From: Candidatus Accumulibacter cognatus
GTDB taxonomy: Bacteria; Pseudomonadota; Gammaproteobacteria; Burkholderiales; Rhodocyclaceae
Direction of reading: 5' to 3'
Length of the DNA: 64,000 nt
Assembly: GCA_013414765.1 (NCBI GenBank)
Contig: CP058708.1
Coordinates: forward strand, 3,591,553-3,655,552
Position 1 is the stretch's first letter. Every line of letters starts with the position of its first letter. Below, piece by piece: positions 1 to 10,056 of this stretch. Both the position numbers and the translations under genes were made by a program. The notes beneath the pieces were generated by a model, which did no database searches, was not told the origin of the DNA, and saw only the letters and a program-made list of their open reading frames with translations.

Positions 1-2
1 AA

Positions 3-1121
3 GGGGGCACGACCGCAGAGGTTGCGACTCTGATCAGCAAGGCAGTGACGGCGAATCCGACCAATCCGGTACCGAGACTGGCGCTGATCAGCCTGTATTT
101 GGGCAAGAAGGAGGTCAAAAGCGCGCTTGCTGCGGCCCAGGAGGCTGTTGCCGCATTGCCGGAACGGCCAGAGATCCTGGACGCTGCCGGACGTGCTCAA
201 CAGGCCGCTGAGGACTACAATCAGGCACTCGTCACCTATCAGAAACTGTCGGCCTTGAAACCGGATTCTCCGCTTCCCTATCTGCGGATGGCCGAAATTC
301 AGATGGCGTCGAAGAACAAGGACGCCGCGCTGGAGAATCTGCAAAAGGCGCTCAAGATCAAGCCGGACTCGCTGGATGCACAGCGCGGAATCATCCTCCT
401 TGATCTCGATGCCGGTCGTAGCAAGGAAGCGCTCGCAGTCGCTCGCGAAGTGCAGAAACAGAGACCCAAGGAAGCCATTGGCTACATCTTCGAGGGGGAC
501 GCACACGCGTCGCAGAAAGCCTGGGGGGATGCCATAACCGCCTATCGGACTGGGCTCAAGGAAGCCCCGACGACCGATCTGGCGGTCAAGCTGCATGTGG
601 CGCTGCTGGCTAGTGGTAACCCCGCCGAGGCCGACAAGTACGCTGAAACTTGGATCAAGGAACATGCCAAGGACAACCGTTTTCGCCTTTATCTGGCCGA
701 GACCGCGAGCATGCGCAAGGACTATGCGGGCGCTGCCCGGCAGTACCGCATTCTGCTCGAGGCACAGCCGGACAGCCCAACCGTACTCAACAATATGGCC
801 TGGGTTTCCGGGCAGCTCAAAGACCCGAAGGCGGTCGAGTATGCCGAGAAGGCCAACAAGCTGGCACCTGATCAACCGGCTCTGCTGGATACTTTGGCGG
901 TCTTGCTGGCGGACAAAGGCGATTACGCTCGCGCCATGGGACTTTTCAAGAAAGCCCTGGAACTGGCTCCGCAGGCGTCACTGATTCGCCTCAACTACGC
1001 CAAAGCGCTGATCAAAGCCGGGCAGAACAGCGAGGCCAAAAGAGAACTGGATCAGCTCGCAAAGCTGGGCGACAAGTTCCCGGCGCAGGCAGAAGTCGCG
1101 CAGTTGCTCAAAGGACTCTAG
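3..1121 (+). CDS. PrsT-like TPR-repeat protein, 3' part (N-terminus outside window)
   Basis: The reading frame is open to the left edge of the window, so this is the C-terminal part of a longer protein. About 370 residues are visible and nearly all consist of degenerate 34-residue TPR helices, for example the segments around ALENLQKALKIKPDS and AMGLFKKALELAP. TPR scaffolds of this composition are typical of PrsT, the TPR protein linked to PEP-CTERM/exosortase and exopolysaccharide loci in Rhodocyclaceae; PrsT is normally about 900 residues with a lipoprotein signal, which cannot be checked here. The nucleotide-sugar genes directly downstream on the same strand agree with an exopolysaccharide context. 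The family call rests on repeat style and neighbours; another TPR scaffold is possible. Confidence 0.72.
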   Translation, partial: GGTTAEVATLISKAVTANPTNPVPRLALISLYLGKKEVKSALAAAQEAVAALPERPEILDAAGRAQQAAEDYNQALVTYQKLSALKPDSPLPYLRMAEIQMASKNKDAALENLQKALKIKPDSLDAQRGIILLDLDAGRSKEALAVAREVQKQRPKEAIGYIFEGDAHASQKAWGDAITAYRTGLKEAPTTDLAVKLHVALLASGNPAEADKYAETWIKEHAKDNRFRLYLAETASMRKDYAGAARQYRILLEAQPDSPTVLNNMAWVSGQLKDPKAVEYAEKANKLAPDQPALLDTLAVLLADKGDYARAMGLFKKALELAPQASLIRLNYAKALIKAGQNSEAKRELDQLAKLGDKFPAQAEVAQLLKGL

Positions 1122-1168
1122 AAGCCGATGTGGCTGAAAACGAATAGCACTCAGAGAATGGAGAATTG

Positions 1169-2449
1169 ATGACTATTGTTGCAGTGGTGGGTTTGGGTTA
1201 CGTCGGTTTGCCGCTGGCTGTCGAATTCGGCAAGAAGCATCGAACGATCGGTTTCGATCTGTCGGCAAACAAGGTGGCGCATTATCGGCAGCATGTCGAT
1301 CCTACCGGCGAGGTAAGCAGCGCTGATCTCAAGGCGGCAGTCCATCTGGAAGTCGGCACAGATGCGGCCGCCTTGAAAGAGGCTGATTTCGTCATCGTTG
1401 CGGTGCCGACGCCCGTCGATCAGGCACATCAGCCGGATTTCGGACCATTGATCGGTGCTTCGGAAGCCGTCGGCAGGAACCTCAAGCGCGGCGCGACGGT
1501 GGTCTTCGAATCGACGGTTTATCCCGGTGCAACCGAGGAAGTCTGCATCCCGATCATTGAGAAATATTCCTTGATGAAGTGGAAAGACGATTTTTTCGTC
1601 GGTTATTCGCCGGAGCGGATCAACCCTGGTGACAAGGAGCGGACGCTGACGAAAATCGTCAAAGTAGTTTCGGGTGATACCCCGGAAACGCTGCTGCAGG
1701 TCAGGAAGATCTATGGCAGCGTGATCACTGCTGGCGTATATCCGGCTTCAAGCATCAAGGTGGCGGAAGCCGCCAAGGTCATCGAGAACACGCAGCGGGA
1801 CTTGAATATTGCCTTGATGAACGAGTTGGCCATCATTTTCGATCGCATTGGCATCGATACCCTGGAGGTGCTGGAAGCGGCCGGCAGCAAGTGGAATTTC
1901 CTGCCTTTCCGTCCAGGTCTCGTTGGCGGTCACTGTATTGGGGTCGATCCGTATTATCTGACGCACAAGGCGGAGATGCTCGGATATCACCCGGAGGTGA
2001 TCAACGCCGGACGCAGAATCAATGACGGGATGGGCAAGTTCATTGCCGAACAGACGATCAAGCAGATGATCCGTAATGGCTGGCAGGTCAAGGGTGCGCC
2101 GATCATCGTGCTCGGACTGACCTTCAAGGAAGACTGCCCGGATCTCCGCAACTCCCGGGTTATCGACGTGATCCGGGAACTCGAATCCTATGGAGCGCAG
2201 GTACTGGTGCATGAACCGGTTGCCGACGCCGACGAGGCCCGGCATGAATATGGCGTCGAGCTGACGGCGTGGGAGCAGCTCCCGGTAGCCGGAGCGATTG
2301 TTGCGGCGGTTGCCCATCGCCAGTTCAAGGAGCGGCCACTCGCGGACTATGTCGGTAAACTGCAGCAGGGTGGCGTTCTGGCCGATGTGAAAAGCATGTT
2401 CAGTGAGGCCGAGCTGGTAGCGCAAGGAGTGACCGTGTGGCGTCTCTGA
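1169..2449 (+). CDS. tviB: UDP-N-acetyl-D-hexosamine (galactosamine/glucosamine) dehydrogenase, TviB/WbpA type
   Basis: NAD-dependent oxidation of a UDP-N-acetylhexosamine to the uronic acid, a precursor step for Vi-like or other acidic exopolysaccharides; cytoplasmic. The N-terminal Rossmann motif is [10 protein letters not shown] (about residues 8-17). The family signature around the catalytic cysteine, [15 protein letters not shown], lies near residue 255, and the C-terminal nucleotide-binding domain contains [15 protein letters not shown] near residue 315. The length of 426 residues is normal for the family. An ATG at 1169 with GGAG five bases upstream is preferred over the in-frame TTG at 1166. 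The gene overlaps the following epimerase by 13 bases, so the two are translationally coupled. Confidence 0.93.
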   Translation: MTIVAVVGLGYVGLPLAVEFGKKHRTIGFDLSANKVAHYRQHVDPTGEVSSADLKAAVHLEVGTDAAALKEADFVIVAVPTPVDQAHQPDFGPLIGASEAVGRNLKRGATVVFESTVYPGATEEVCIPIIEKYSLMKWKDDFFVGYSPERINPGDKERTLTKIVKVVSGDTPETLLQVRKIYGSVITAGVYPASSIKVAEAAKVIENTQRDLNIALMNELAIIFDRIGIDTLEVLEAAGSKWNFLPFRPGLVGGHCIGVDPYYLTHKAEMLGYHPEVINAGRRINDGMGKFIAEQTIKQMIRNGWQVKGAPIIVLGLTFKEDCPDLRNSRVIDVIRELESYGAQVLVHEPVADADEARHEYGVELTAWEQLPVAGAIVAAVAHRQFKERPLADYVGKLQQGGVLADVKSMFSEAELVAQGVTVWRL

Positions 2450-3504
2450 TATTCCCTTCCTTGCCGGCTGCGCTGGTCGATCGGTTGTTGACAGAGCCAG
2501 CCTGTTGGCTGGTGACCGGCAGTGCCGGCTTCATCGGCTCACATCTGGTCGAGACCTTGCTCAAACTCGACCAGACGGTGATCGGCCTCGATAACTTCGC
2601 TACCGGTCATCGTCGCAATCTCGACGAGGTTCACTCGCAAGTGACGTCTGAGCAGTGGCTGCGTCACCGCTTCATCGAGGCGGACATCTGCGATCTGGAT
2701 GCCTGCCGCGAGGCTTGCAGTACGGTCGATTTCGTGTTGCATCAGGCAGCATTGGGGTCGGTGCCACGATCGCTGGCCGATCCAGTGGTTACCAACGCGG
2801 CCAATGTCGACGGCTTTCTCAATATGTTGGTGGCGGCACGCGATGCTGGTGTCAAGCGATTCGTCTATGCCGCGTCGAGTTCGACCTACGGCGATCATCC
2901 GGCGCTGCCCAAAGTAGAAGACTGTATCGGTCGACCTTTGTCACCGTATGCCGTCAGCAAACTGGTGAATGAGCTTTATGCCGAGGTCTTTGCACGTTGT
3001 TATGGGTTTGCCTCAATCGGTTTGCGCTATTTCAACGTGTTTGGCGCCCGTCAGGACCCGGAAGGCGCTTATGCTGCGGTGATTCCACGCTGGACGCGCG
3101 CACTGTTGCGCGGCGAACAGGTGACCATCAATGGTGATGGTGAGACCAGCCGTGATTTCTGTTTTGTGGACAATGCCGTTCAGGCCAATCTCCTGGCCGC
3201 GACGACTGCAGATCCGGCGGCGCTGAATCAGGTCTATAACGTCGCGGTGGATGATCAGACCACGCTGAATCAGCTGTTCGAGATTCTGCGTGACGCCCTC
3301 CTGACTTTTCGGCCGGAGGTGCAGCAAATCCAGCCGGTGTACGCCGACTTTCGGCAAGGTGATGTACGCCATTCGCGGGCCGACATTACCAAAGCAGGGC
3401 GCCTGCTCCGTTACCTTCCCAGCCATCGGCTGGCAGAGGGCATCCAGGTGGCGATCCCGTGGTATGTATCACGCTTTGGAGTCGCTGACGGAGTCCATGG
3501 ATGA
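2437..3504 (+). CDS. tviC: UDP-N-acetylglucosamine 4-epimerase, TviC/WbpP type (SDR family)
   Basis: Interconverts UDP-GlcNAc and UDP-GalNAc or their uronic acids, acting with the upstream dehydrogenase to supply an acidic sugar nucleotide for an exported polysaccharide. It is an extended short-chain dehydrogenase. The NAD-binding motif is [10 protein letters not shown] (about residues 27-36), the active-site Ser region is ASSSTYGD, and the catalytic Tyr-Lys pair is in [11 protein letters not shown] (YxxxK). The sugar-binding segment [18 protein letters not shown] is characteristic of WbpP-like epimerases. The start is GTG inside the end of tviB. The stop overlaps the start of the next gene by four bases. 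Substrate specificity (Glc/Gal series) is inferred from the family. Confidence 0.92.
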   Translation: MASLIFPSLPAALVDRLLTEPACWLVTGSAGFIGSHLVETLLKLDQTVIGLDNFATGHRRNLDEVHSQVTSEQWLRHRFIEADICDLDACREACSTVDFVLHQAALGSVPRSLADPVVTNAANVDGFLNMLVAARDAGVKRFVYAASSSTYGDHPALPKVEDCIGRPLSPYAVSKLVNELYAEVFARCYGFASIGLRYFNVFGARQDPEGAYAAVIPRWTRALLRGEQVTINGDGETSRDFCFVDNAVQANLLAATTADPAALNQVYNVAVDDQTTLNQLFEILRDALLTFRPEVQQIQPVYADFRQGDVRHSRADITKAGRLLRYLPSHRLAEGIQVAIPWYVSRFGVADGVHG

Positions 3505-4412
3505 GGTCTGTCTGGCAATGTCTGTCACTGCTGCATCGTGGCATTCTGGTTCACTGCGGCCTGCTGAGTCTCTTTGTCTCCGCTGCTGCAGCGGACGTTC
3601 CGAGCGAGGCGGCTGCCGAGCGTCTGCTGGCTTTGCGCAAGGAAGCGCAGGCGCATGAACATGGAGAGGGGGTACCCAGGGATTATGCGCGGGCGGTCAA
3701 ACTGTATTGCGATGGTGCCCGCATGGGTGATTCCGAGGCTCAATTCAGTCTTGGCTGGATGTACGCCAACGGGCGAGGTGTCGATCGAAACGATGCACTG
3801 GCGGCATACTTTTTCAGCCTGGCTGCCAAGCAGGGACATCTGCAGTCGCAGAAAATGCAGCGTTTTGTCGGCGACCCGACGTCAGATGTGCCGGATTGCA
3901 TGCGCCTGCTGCCGCCTTTCGACGAGGGCACCGATGACATGCTGCCGCGCAACGAAGCGCAGAAAATGATCGTCGGTCTGGTGCACCAGTTGGCTCCCGA
4001 ATACGGTGTCAGTCCGCGTCTGGCTCTGGCGGTGATTCGGACCGAATCCAACTTCAACGCCGGAGCTCTGTCGAGCAAGAATGCACAAGGACTGATGCAG
4101 TTGATTCCCGATACTTCGGCACGCTTCAACGTCAAGAATCCCTTTAATCCTGAGCAGAACCTGCGCGGCGGTCTGGCCTATTTACGGTGGTTGCTGGCCT
4201 ATTTTGAAGGCGATGTCAGTCTGGTAGCGGCTGCCTATAATGCCGGTGAAGGAGCGGTCAACCGTTACCGAGGCGTTCCCCCTTATGCCGAGACACGAGG
4301 TTACGTGCAGCGGATCATCAGCCTCTTCAAACGCGACGACCATCCCTATGATGCCAGGATTACGACGCCTTCGCCGGAGTTGCCGCGGATTCGCCTGAGC
4401 AAGGGAGCTTAG
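3501..4412 (+). CDS. Lytic transglycosylase with Sel1-like repeats
   Basis: Predicted periplasmic peptidoglycan lytic transglycosylase. The N-terminus has a hydrophobic signal-like segment ([18 protein letters not shown], about residues 14-31). Next comes a Sel1/TPR-like pair ([20 protein letters not shown] and [20 protein letters not shown]). The C-terminal SLT domain spans roughly residues 155-280. The catalytic glutamate is the E of IRTESNFN, followed by the SLT motifs [13 protein letters not shown] and [15 protein letters not shown]. The ATG overlaps the tviC stop (ATGA), placing it in the same operon. Such enzymes are often found beside polysaccharide export machinery, where they may open the wall for envelope assembly; that role is inferred. 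Confidence 0.9.
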   Translation: MRSVWQCLSLLHRGILVHCGLLSLFVSAAAADVPSEAAAERLLALRKEAQAHEHGEGVPRDYARAVKLYCDGARMGDSEAQFSLGWMYANGRGVDRNDALAAYFFSLAAKQGHLQSQKMQRFVGDPTSDVPDCMRLLPPFDEGTDDMLPRNEAQKMIVGLVHQLAPEYGVSPRLALAVIRTESNFNAGALSSKNAQGLMQLIPDTSARFNVKNPFNPEQNLRGGLAYLRWLLAYFEGDVSLVAAAYNAGEGAVNRYRGVPPYAETRGYVQRIISLFKRDDHPYDARITTPSPELPRIRLSKGA

Positions 4413-4471
4413 GGATGAGAGTCTGCTCCTGGCCGATCTGTGGGGGCGCTTACCGGCGTACTGCGGACGTT

Positions 4472-5236
4472 ATGCGGTGGCTGGTAACTTGTGTGCTAAT
4501 CCCTGGCTTGCTGTGGGGTGCCGGACCCGCCTTGGCAGATTTGCCCGAGCTGATCGAACGGGTCAAGCCTTCCGTGGTGGTCATTGGTACCCTTCAGCGC
4601 ACGCGTAGTCCGCAATTCGTGATGCGCGGTACCGGTTTTGTTGTCGGGGACGGTTACGAGGTGGCGACCAATGCGCATGTGATTCAGGAAGAACTCAATG
4701 AGGCCGCAGGCGAAACGTTGGCGATCGTCTTCCGTTCGGCTACCGCCGCAGCCCAGCAACGCTTGGCGAAGGTGATCCGAGTCGACAAGGCGCACGATCT
4801 GGCCCTGTTGCGTATCGAAGGTCAGGCCTTGCCGGCGCTCATCCTGCACGATTCGGAGTCGGTCAGGGAAGGGCAGTCGGTTGCTTTTACCGGTTTTCCG
4901 ATCGGCGGGGCATTGGGGCTGTCGCCAGTCACCCACCGCGGCATCATCTCGTCGATTACTCCGATTGTGCTGCCCAGTGCGAATGCACGACAGCTCAACG
5001 CCAGGGTCGTGCAGCAGATTAGGAGCGGCAGCTTTGACATTTATCAGCTTGACGCAACCGCCTATCCCGGCAACAGTGGTGGCCCGCTGTATGAAACGAG
5101 TCGGGGCGAGGTGATCGGCATCATCAACATGGTATTCGTCAAGGAAAGCAAGGAGTCGGTCCTCAGCAAACCGTCGGGAATCAGCTTCGCCATCCCAGTG
5201 CGCTACCTGCGCGAGTTGATGGCGCAGAATCACTGA
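4472..5236 (+). CDS. Trypsin-like (S1C/DegP-like) serine protease, periplasmic
   Basis: Secreted serine protease without a visible PDZ domain. The catalytic triad can be read: His in VATNAHVI, Asp in AHDLALLRI and Ser in YPGNSGGPLYE. I chose the ATG at 4472 because the protein then begins with a clean signal peptide (MRWLVTCVLIPGLLWG followed by an AxA cleavage motif); a longer frame reaches back to 4415, which touches the previous stop but adds a non-signal-like leader. The mature part is about 230 residues, one protease domain only. It is the last gene of the tvi-type operon and ends 60 bases before the convergent cyclase gene. Substrate unknown; quality control of exported envelope proteins is a reasonable guess. 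Confidence 0.88.
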   Translation: MRWLVTCVLIPGLLWGAGPALADLPELIERVKPSVVVIGTLQRTRSPQFVMRGTGFVVGDGYEVATNAHVIQEELNEAAGETLAIVFRSATAAAQQRLAKVIRVDKAHDLALLRIEGQALPALILHDSESVREGQSVAFTGFPIGGALGLSPVTHRGIISSITPIVLPSANARQLNARVVQQIRSGSFDIYQLDATAYPGNSGGPLYETSRGEVIGIINMVFVKESKESVLSKPSGISFAIPVRYLRELMAQNH

Positions 5237-5296
5237 TCTTCGACTGTTCGTGTCATTGGCGTGCATGGCGATAGATATCCATGATCAGCAAATTGA

Positions 5297-6526
5297 CTAT
5301 GAAGAGATCAGTGTCTCGCAACCTTTGAGTAGATATACGCGCATCCGGCCTTTGCCCTTGACTGCAATTTCGCCACGATCTTCACAGATAAAGTTACTTG
5401 GCAGCAAGGCGTGCGTCGCGTCGCTGATCTGGATCTCGCCGGATATCCCCTGCGATTCCATGCGGGCGGCGATATTGACCGTATCTCCCCAGAGGTCGTA
5501 GATGAAGCGCTTCTTCCCGATCACGCCAGCCACGACTGCTCCCGAATTGATGCCGATACGGATCTCCAGCCCAGGGAATTCCTTAATTGCCGTCTGCATT
5601 CTCAAAGCCAGCTTTGCGGCTGCGATGGCGTGATCGGGGCGCGCAACGGGAATACCCGCTGCGACCATGTACGCATCGCCAATCGTCTTGATCTTTTCCA
5701 GCCCGCTTTGCTCGGTCAGATCATCGAAGCGTGTAAAGATGGCGTCCAGGAGACCAACGACGTTGGGCACTGATTCGGACAACGCAGTGTAGCCCACGAT
5801 GTCCGCAAAGAGCACGCTGCATTCCCCGAAGGCATCGGCGAAGGTGCGTCCCTCGCGGCGCAAGCGCTGGCTGATCGTCAGTGGCAGCATGTTTTCAAGA
5901 AGTGCTTCCATACGCGCATTGGCACCCGCGAGTTGCTTCTCGGCTTCGGCCAGATCGGCCACAAAAAGCCGGGCTACCCAGATCAGCGAAGCAAAATTCG
6001 CCAGCGAGAGAATCCAGCGGCCCGTCCCCTGAGCGTCGGGCGGGTAGGCAAGGCCCAGTGCTGGCCAGGTCAGCAAACCCAGTTCGACGGAAACGAAGAT
6101 CATTAAACAGGTGCTTACATACACCCGTCGCCCACGCTTCCCGTGCTCGAAGAACAACAGATAGGCGCCGCCGATCAGTGGAAGCAAGTGGTAGTGGCTC
6201 ATGCTGAGAAATGGACCCGTCACGCCCTCGAGTGCAATCATGCCGGCAACGACCGGAATGACGATGCAGAAATAACTGTGGCCGGCAAGTCCGAGTTGAC
6301 CTCGGCAGAGACAGAACCACACCCAGGCCCCCCCGCAGACTGAAACTCCCTGCAGGATCAACGTTAACCAGTCGCCCCGCGTCAGTGCAACAACACTCCA
6401 TGCCATTGCATAGGCAAGCAGGAATCCGACTCCGGTATGCAACAAGCGCAGCGCCCGGCGGCGGCGATACTGGCGAAATTCGACGTCGGTGTAGACGTAT
6501 TCACCCAAGGCACTGCGGTTACTCAT
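5297..6526 (-). CDS. Membrane-anchored class III adenylate cyclase
   Basis: Makes cAMP from ATP at the inner membrane. The N-terminal half (about residues 25-195) is strongly hydrophobic, with about six membrane segments. A short helical linker (VADLAEAEKQLAGANARMEALLENMLP) leads into the catalytic domain. The domain has the metal-binding VLFADIVGYT, the ATP-type lysine in EKIKTIGDAYM and the aspartate in IYDLWGDTVNIAARME. The Lys/Asp pair points to adenine rather than guanine. The length of 409 residues is normal. It is convergent with the protease gene upstream and reads from the direction of the metalloprotease gene. Start ATG at 6526. What the membrane domain senses cannot be told. Confidence 0.9.
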   Translation of the reverse strand: MSNRSALGEYVYTDVEFRQYRRRRALRLLHTGVGFLLAYAMAWSVVALTRGDWLTLILQGVSVCGGAWVWFCLCRGQLGLAGHSYFCIVIPVVAGMIALEGVTGPFLSMSHYHLLPLIGGAYLLFFEHGKRGRRVYVSTCLMIFVSVELGLLTWPALGLAYPPDAQGTGRWILSLANFASLIWVARLFVADLAEAEKQLAGANARMEALLENMLPLTISQRLRREGRTFADAFGECSVLFADIVGYTALSESVPNVVGLLDAIFTRFDDLTEQSGLEKIKTIGDAYMVAAGIPVARPDHAIAAAKLALRMQTAIKEFPGLEIRIGINSGAVVAGVIGKKRFIYDLWGDTVNIAARMESQGISGEIQISDATHALLPSNFICEDRGEIAVKGKGRMRVYLLKGCETLISS

Positions 6527-6591
6527 CTCGCCTCCTGATTCCTGTCGGCCGACCTCGGGAAAACGGGTGCATGCAGGCAGGATGGCGGATC

Positions 6592-7230
6592 TCAGGCGAA
6601 AAGATCAATGGCCGACCCCGACGATTGCTCGCTCGCAACAGCATCGGTATAAGCAGCCAGCGTCGGCTGGCCTGTCGTGCCGGATGTGTCGTTCCGGCTG
6701 ACACTGGTGTTGCCCTGGGTTGCCAGCTCCATTCTGGCCTGCATCGCCATGCGCGTAGCCATGGCGGCAACCTGCCGGTCTTGACCAGAGGGGTCGGTGG
6801 GAGCCAGCGCAGCAGCCCTGATCTGGTCTGCCTTGGCCAGAGTTTCAACGGGTGTGCGTCCGGGCGACGTATCAATCCCGACTTCACCACCCATTGCATA
6901 ACGTTGCCCGTCCGGGCCGACTTCGTAGGTAAAACTGGCGCCACCGCGGACCAGGCTGCCGCCGGCGGCGACATGCGCCATTTCGTGAGCGCGTACTTCG
7001 CGGTCGCGTTGCCGCAAGACCTGTAACTTTTGCAGATCGGCTTCGGAGAGTTGGCCGTCTCCTTGGCCCCTGGATGGCATGCCGGGTTTCCTGTGTTCGC
7101 TCGTGCCGTCCGCTTCGGCACGCGATGCGGCATCGCCATCGGATGCCGTATCCCGACCCGATAGTGATGCATCAGGACGCTCTTGACGTACGGCGGTGAA
7201 TGTACTGCTTGGCGACAGGCTGGCGATCAT
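6592..7230 (-). CDS. Putative metalloprotease of the SprA/CJM1_0395-like family
   Basis: Small protein (212 residues from the chosen ATG at 7230) with one clear zinc-metalloprotease-type motif, HEMAH (HExxH), inside VRAHEMAHVAAGG near residue 105. This is followed by a Gly-rich stretch with YEVGPDGQRYAMGGEVGID, typical of the SprA-related family of uncharacterised bacterial proteins. The N-terminal 80 residues are low-complexity and charged. The frame extends to 7278, but a purine-rich site (AGGGG) precedes the ATG at 7230 and the extra residues look like leader. No signal peptide is visible. Catalytic activity has not been established for most members, so function is tentative. Confidence 0.78.
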   Translation of the reverse strand: MIASLSPSSTFTAVRQERPDASLSGRDTASDGDAASRAEADGTSEHRKPGMPSRGQGDGQLSEADLQKLQVLRQRDREVRAHEMAHVAAGGSLVRGGASFTYEVGPDGQRYAMGGEVGIDTSPGRTPVETLAKADQIRAAALAPTDPSGQDRQVAAMATRMAMQARMELATQGNTSVSRNDTSGTTGQPTLAAYTDAVASEQSSGSAIDLFA

Positions 7231-7869
7231 TTCTCGACCCCTGCTCTCTGTGGTCAAACGCCCACAAGTTTGAAACAAGATATTGACCGAACCCGCGGCA
7301 GTTCATACGGATCCAGATCAAGGCTTCGAGTCCAAACGACATATAAAGTATATACGCCTTGCGGGCCTTGATCGTCCAAGTTCGACAGATCGAAGATAAC
7401 AATCTGATTCCTTGAGCTTTTGTTGTGTCACTACAGAACCCGCCAACGTACAGAAATCAATGAGTGAAAGGCCAAAGTGTCGAACTCGGGTGATCATCGT
7501 TCCGGCCATTCCCGCTACGCCGCAACCTGCATCAGATAGGGTTGCTTGGGCGGTCTGGTCGTCAGCGCCCTGGTCGTGGGGCAGTGACATGCGCTGGAGT
7601 AGCTACACGAACAGCGTTTCGTGGGCACAACCAAAGAAGCGCTCGGTGGCGGCCGTGCTGCCGGCGCAGCCGATGGGTAACCGTTCACGCCCCCCAGCAG
7701 ATGGGTGGCCAGCCCCCACGGCGGTGCCTGCGGACGCACGAAGCGGCTCTTGAGCTCTTTGTGCCGGAGCACAGTCCCTCCAGAAGCGAGTAGGCAATTG
7801 GTCTAAGGTGATTTCCTCATTTTTCTATACCTTTGTGTGCGATACTTAGAGTAGATTCTGAGTGGAGGG
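7231..7869. other. Intergenic region with no recognisable gene
   Basis: About 640 bases between the metalloprotease gene and the ISAzo13-type transposase. Several frames are open for 60-110 codons, but none has a recognisable product, and base order in 7510-7790 suggests decayed coding or mobile-element sequence on the - strand. The AT-richer stretch 7805-7865, just before the transposase start, probably holds the left end of the ISAzo13-type element, but its terminus cannot be fixed because the right end has been lost. Confidence 0.4.
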
Positions 7870-8564
7870 ATGTTAGGGATGAAGCTCGGTACTGATGAAG
7901 GAAGTCACGTTCGTCTCGAGGCCAGTCACCTGGAAGATATCCAACTTGCTTCGAGCAAGATGACGGGTGCGGATCGCCGGGCGTTTCAGGCGGAGATGGC
8001 GTTGAAGTACTGTGGCGGCAATCCTCGACGCGCGGAGGACGTCTTCGGATGGAGCCGGAAGGCGGTGCAGCTTGGCTTGCACGAGAAGCGTAGCGGGATG
8101 GTTTGTTTGGGGCATCACCAGTTCTGCTGCGGAGCCAAATTGTGGGAAGAGAAGCACCCGGAGGTGGCACAGGCCCTCTGGGCAGTGGCAGGCAGCCATT
8201 CCCAACAGGATCCGACCTTTCGCACGACGCTGTCGTTCACCCGCTTGACGGCCGAGGAAGCGATCAAGCAGTTGCGGGCGCAAGGATTTGCCGAGGACGT
8301 GCTGCCCTCCAGGAGCTGCATGTCGGAAGTGTTGAACCGTAATGGGTACCGGCTGCGTCCGGTGATCAAGGCCAAACCCCAAAAAAAGTCCCCGAAACCG
8401 ACGCCATCTTTACCAACATCCAGCGACAGGACCGGGCTTGCGAAGGCAAAGCCGTGATGCGCTTGAGCATCGACTGCAAGGCGACGGTGAAGATTGGCGA
8501 GTACTCGCGAGGCGGCCAGACGCGGGGCGACCCTAAAGCGGCCGACCACGATATGGGATGCGAG
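7870..8564 (+). pseudogene. ISAzo13-family transposase, N-terminal part (frameshifted, interrupted)
   Basis: Codons 1-195 (7870-8457) give the N-terminal half of an ISAzo13-type transposase (EMALKYCGGNPRRAEDVFGW, later SFTRLTAEEAIKQLRAQGF). The family sequence then continues in the -1 frame from about 8388 (ETDAIFTNIQRQ, RLSIDCKATVKIGEYSRGG, AADHDMGCE) until the IS1182 insertion at 8565. The switch falls at a run of seven A followed by G (8381-8388) in which A AAA AAG is in the zero frame, so it may be a programmed -1 shift rather than damage. The downstream part resumes at 10110. As it stands the gene cannot make a full transposase. Confidence 0.85.
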
Positions 8565-8639
8565 CAGCCTGTCGGACTTTACCCTTGCCGCCCGCTGAAT
8601 ATGCTACAATCATAGCTGTTCCAGGAACGGAGGTCCGGC

Positions 8640-9998
8640 ATGTCCCATTTCATCGTCACCGATCGCAAGACCGACTACCTGCTGCCGCCGTCACTCGACG
8701 ATTGGTTGAACGAGGATCATTTGGCGCGATTCATTGTGGAGGTGATCGACTCGCTTGATTTGTCGAAGCTGACGCGGCAGTACGCTGGACGGGGATCGAA
8801 GGCGTACCATCCGGCGACGCTGCTGGCCATTCTGGTCTATGGCTACGCGACGGGTATTTTCTCCAGCCGCAGGCTGGAGCAGGCGACCTACGATTCGGTC
8901 GCCTTTCGCTACATTGCCGCCGGCAGCCATCCCGATCACGACAGCCTGGCGACGTTCCGCCGGCGTTTTCTGGAGGAACTGAGCGACTTGTTCGTGCAGG
9001 TTCTGGAGATGGCCCGGGAGATGAAGCTGCTGAAACTGGGCAATGTCTGTCTTGACGGCACGAAGATTCAGGCCAACGCCTCCCGCCACCGTGCGCTTTC
9101 GCACGGCCACATTGAAAAGCTGGAAGCGCAACTCAAGGCGGAGGTGCAGGAACTGTTCGCGCTGGCCGAACAGGCGGATCAGGCGGAGGTTCCGGACGGC
9201 GTCAGCCTGCCGGAAGAAATCAAGCGCCGCGAAGATCGGCTGGTGGCGATGGCGGCGGCCAAGGCGAAGATTGCGGCGCGGGCCGAGGAGCGCTATCAGC
9301 GAGAGAAGGCGCAGTACGACGAGAAGATGGCGCGGCGCAAGGCGAAAGAAGAAGAGACCGGCAGGAAGTGGGGGGGCAGAGTGCCCAAAGCCCCCGAGCC
9401 CGGCGTACGGGACAGTGACCAGATCAATCTGACCGACGAAGAATCGCGCATCATGCCGGTGGCCGGTGGCGGCTTCGAGCAGGCGTACAACGCCCAGGCG
9501 GCGGTTGATCCCGCGACCCTGCTGGTGGTGGCGGTCGGCGTGACGCAAGCCCCCAACGACAAGGAGCAGGTCGAGCCGATGCTGGCGACGCTCCAGGCGC
9601 AGGCCGATGGGCTGGGTTCCGTGCACGGGATGATCGCCGACACGGGCTTCTACAGCGAGAAGAACATCAAGGCGTGCGAGGCGGCCGGCATCGTCCCCTT
9701 GATCGCGGTGGCGCGCGACGAGCACCATCCTGACTGGCGGGAGCGGCATAGCGAACCGGCCGCGCTACCGGAGAATGCGACACCCGTGCAGGCCATGTCG
9801 CATCGTTTGAAGACCAGAGCGGGGCGAGCGCTCTATGCGTTGCGCAAGCAGACCGTCGAGCCGGTCTTCGGCATCATCAAGTCGGTCATGGGCTTTCGCC
9901 AGTTTTCCTTGCGGGGTTGGCAGAAGGTCACCGGGGAATGGACGCTGGTCTGCCTGGCGTGGAATTTGAAGCGCATGGCCAAGTTGCGCCCGCAGTAG
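8640..9998 (+). CDS. IS1182-family transposase
   Basis: DDE transposase of 452 residues. The N-terminus MSHFIVTDRKTDYLLPPSLD and the DUF772-like block HPATLLAILVYGYATGIFSS are typical of the family. The acidic residues are the D of CLDGTKIQANAS, the D of IADTGFYSE and the E of TVEPVFGIIKSVMGF. A charged coiled region (about residues 155-245, rich in KRRED/AKAKIAARAEERYQ) lies between the first two. GGAGG sits six bases before the ATG. The protein matches the copy at 61294-62652 at most positions, with scattered substitutions, so the two copies are related but not a recent duplication. Confidence 0.95.
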   Translation: MSHFIVTDRKTDYLLPPSLDDWLNEDHLARFIVEVIDSLDLSKLTRQYAGRGSKAYHPATLLAILVYGYATGIFSSRRLEQATYDSVAFRYIAAGSHPDHDSLATFRRRFLEELSDLFVQVLEMAREMKLLKLGNVCLDGTKIQANASRHRALSHGHIEKLEAQLKAEVQELFALAEQADQAEVPDGVSLPEEIKRREDRLVAMAAAKAKIAARAEERYQREKAQYDEKMARRKAKEEETGRKWGGRVPKAPEPGVRDSDQINLTDEESRIMPVAGGGFEQAYNAQAAVDPATLLVVAVGVTQAPNDKEQVEPMLATLQAQADGLGSVHGMIADTGFYSEKNIKACEAAGIVPLIAVARDEHHPDWRERHSEPAALPENATPVQAMSHRLKTRAGRALYALRKQTVEPVFGIIKSVMGFRQFSLRGWQKVTGEWTLVCLAWNLKRMAKLRPQ

Positions 9999-10020
9999 AG
10001 AAAAACGAGGAAAAAACCTC

Positions 10021-10056
10021 AAAAAGGCCGGAAAATCGACAAATTCCGGCCTTTTT
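10021..10056. terminator. Bidirectional intrinsic terminator inside IS1182 copy 1
   Basis: AAAAAGGCCGGAA (10021-10033) and TTCCGGCCTTTTT (10044-10056) form a 13-bp perfect stem with a 10-base loop, flanked by A and T runs, 22 bases after the transposase stop. It should stop transcription in both directions. The other IS1182 copy lacks this hairpin. Confidence 0.8.

Noticed and set aside
7412-7797. Several overlapping frames of 64-113 codons
   Set aside because: No product is recognisable and none has a convincing ribosome site; treated as non-coding or decayed sequence.
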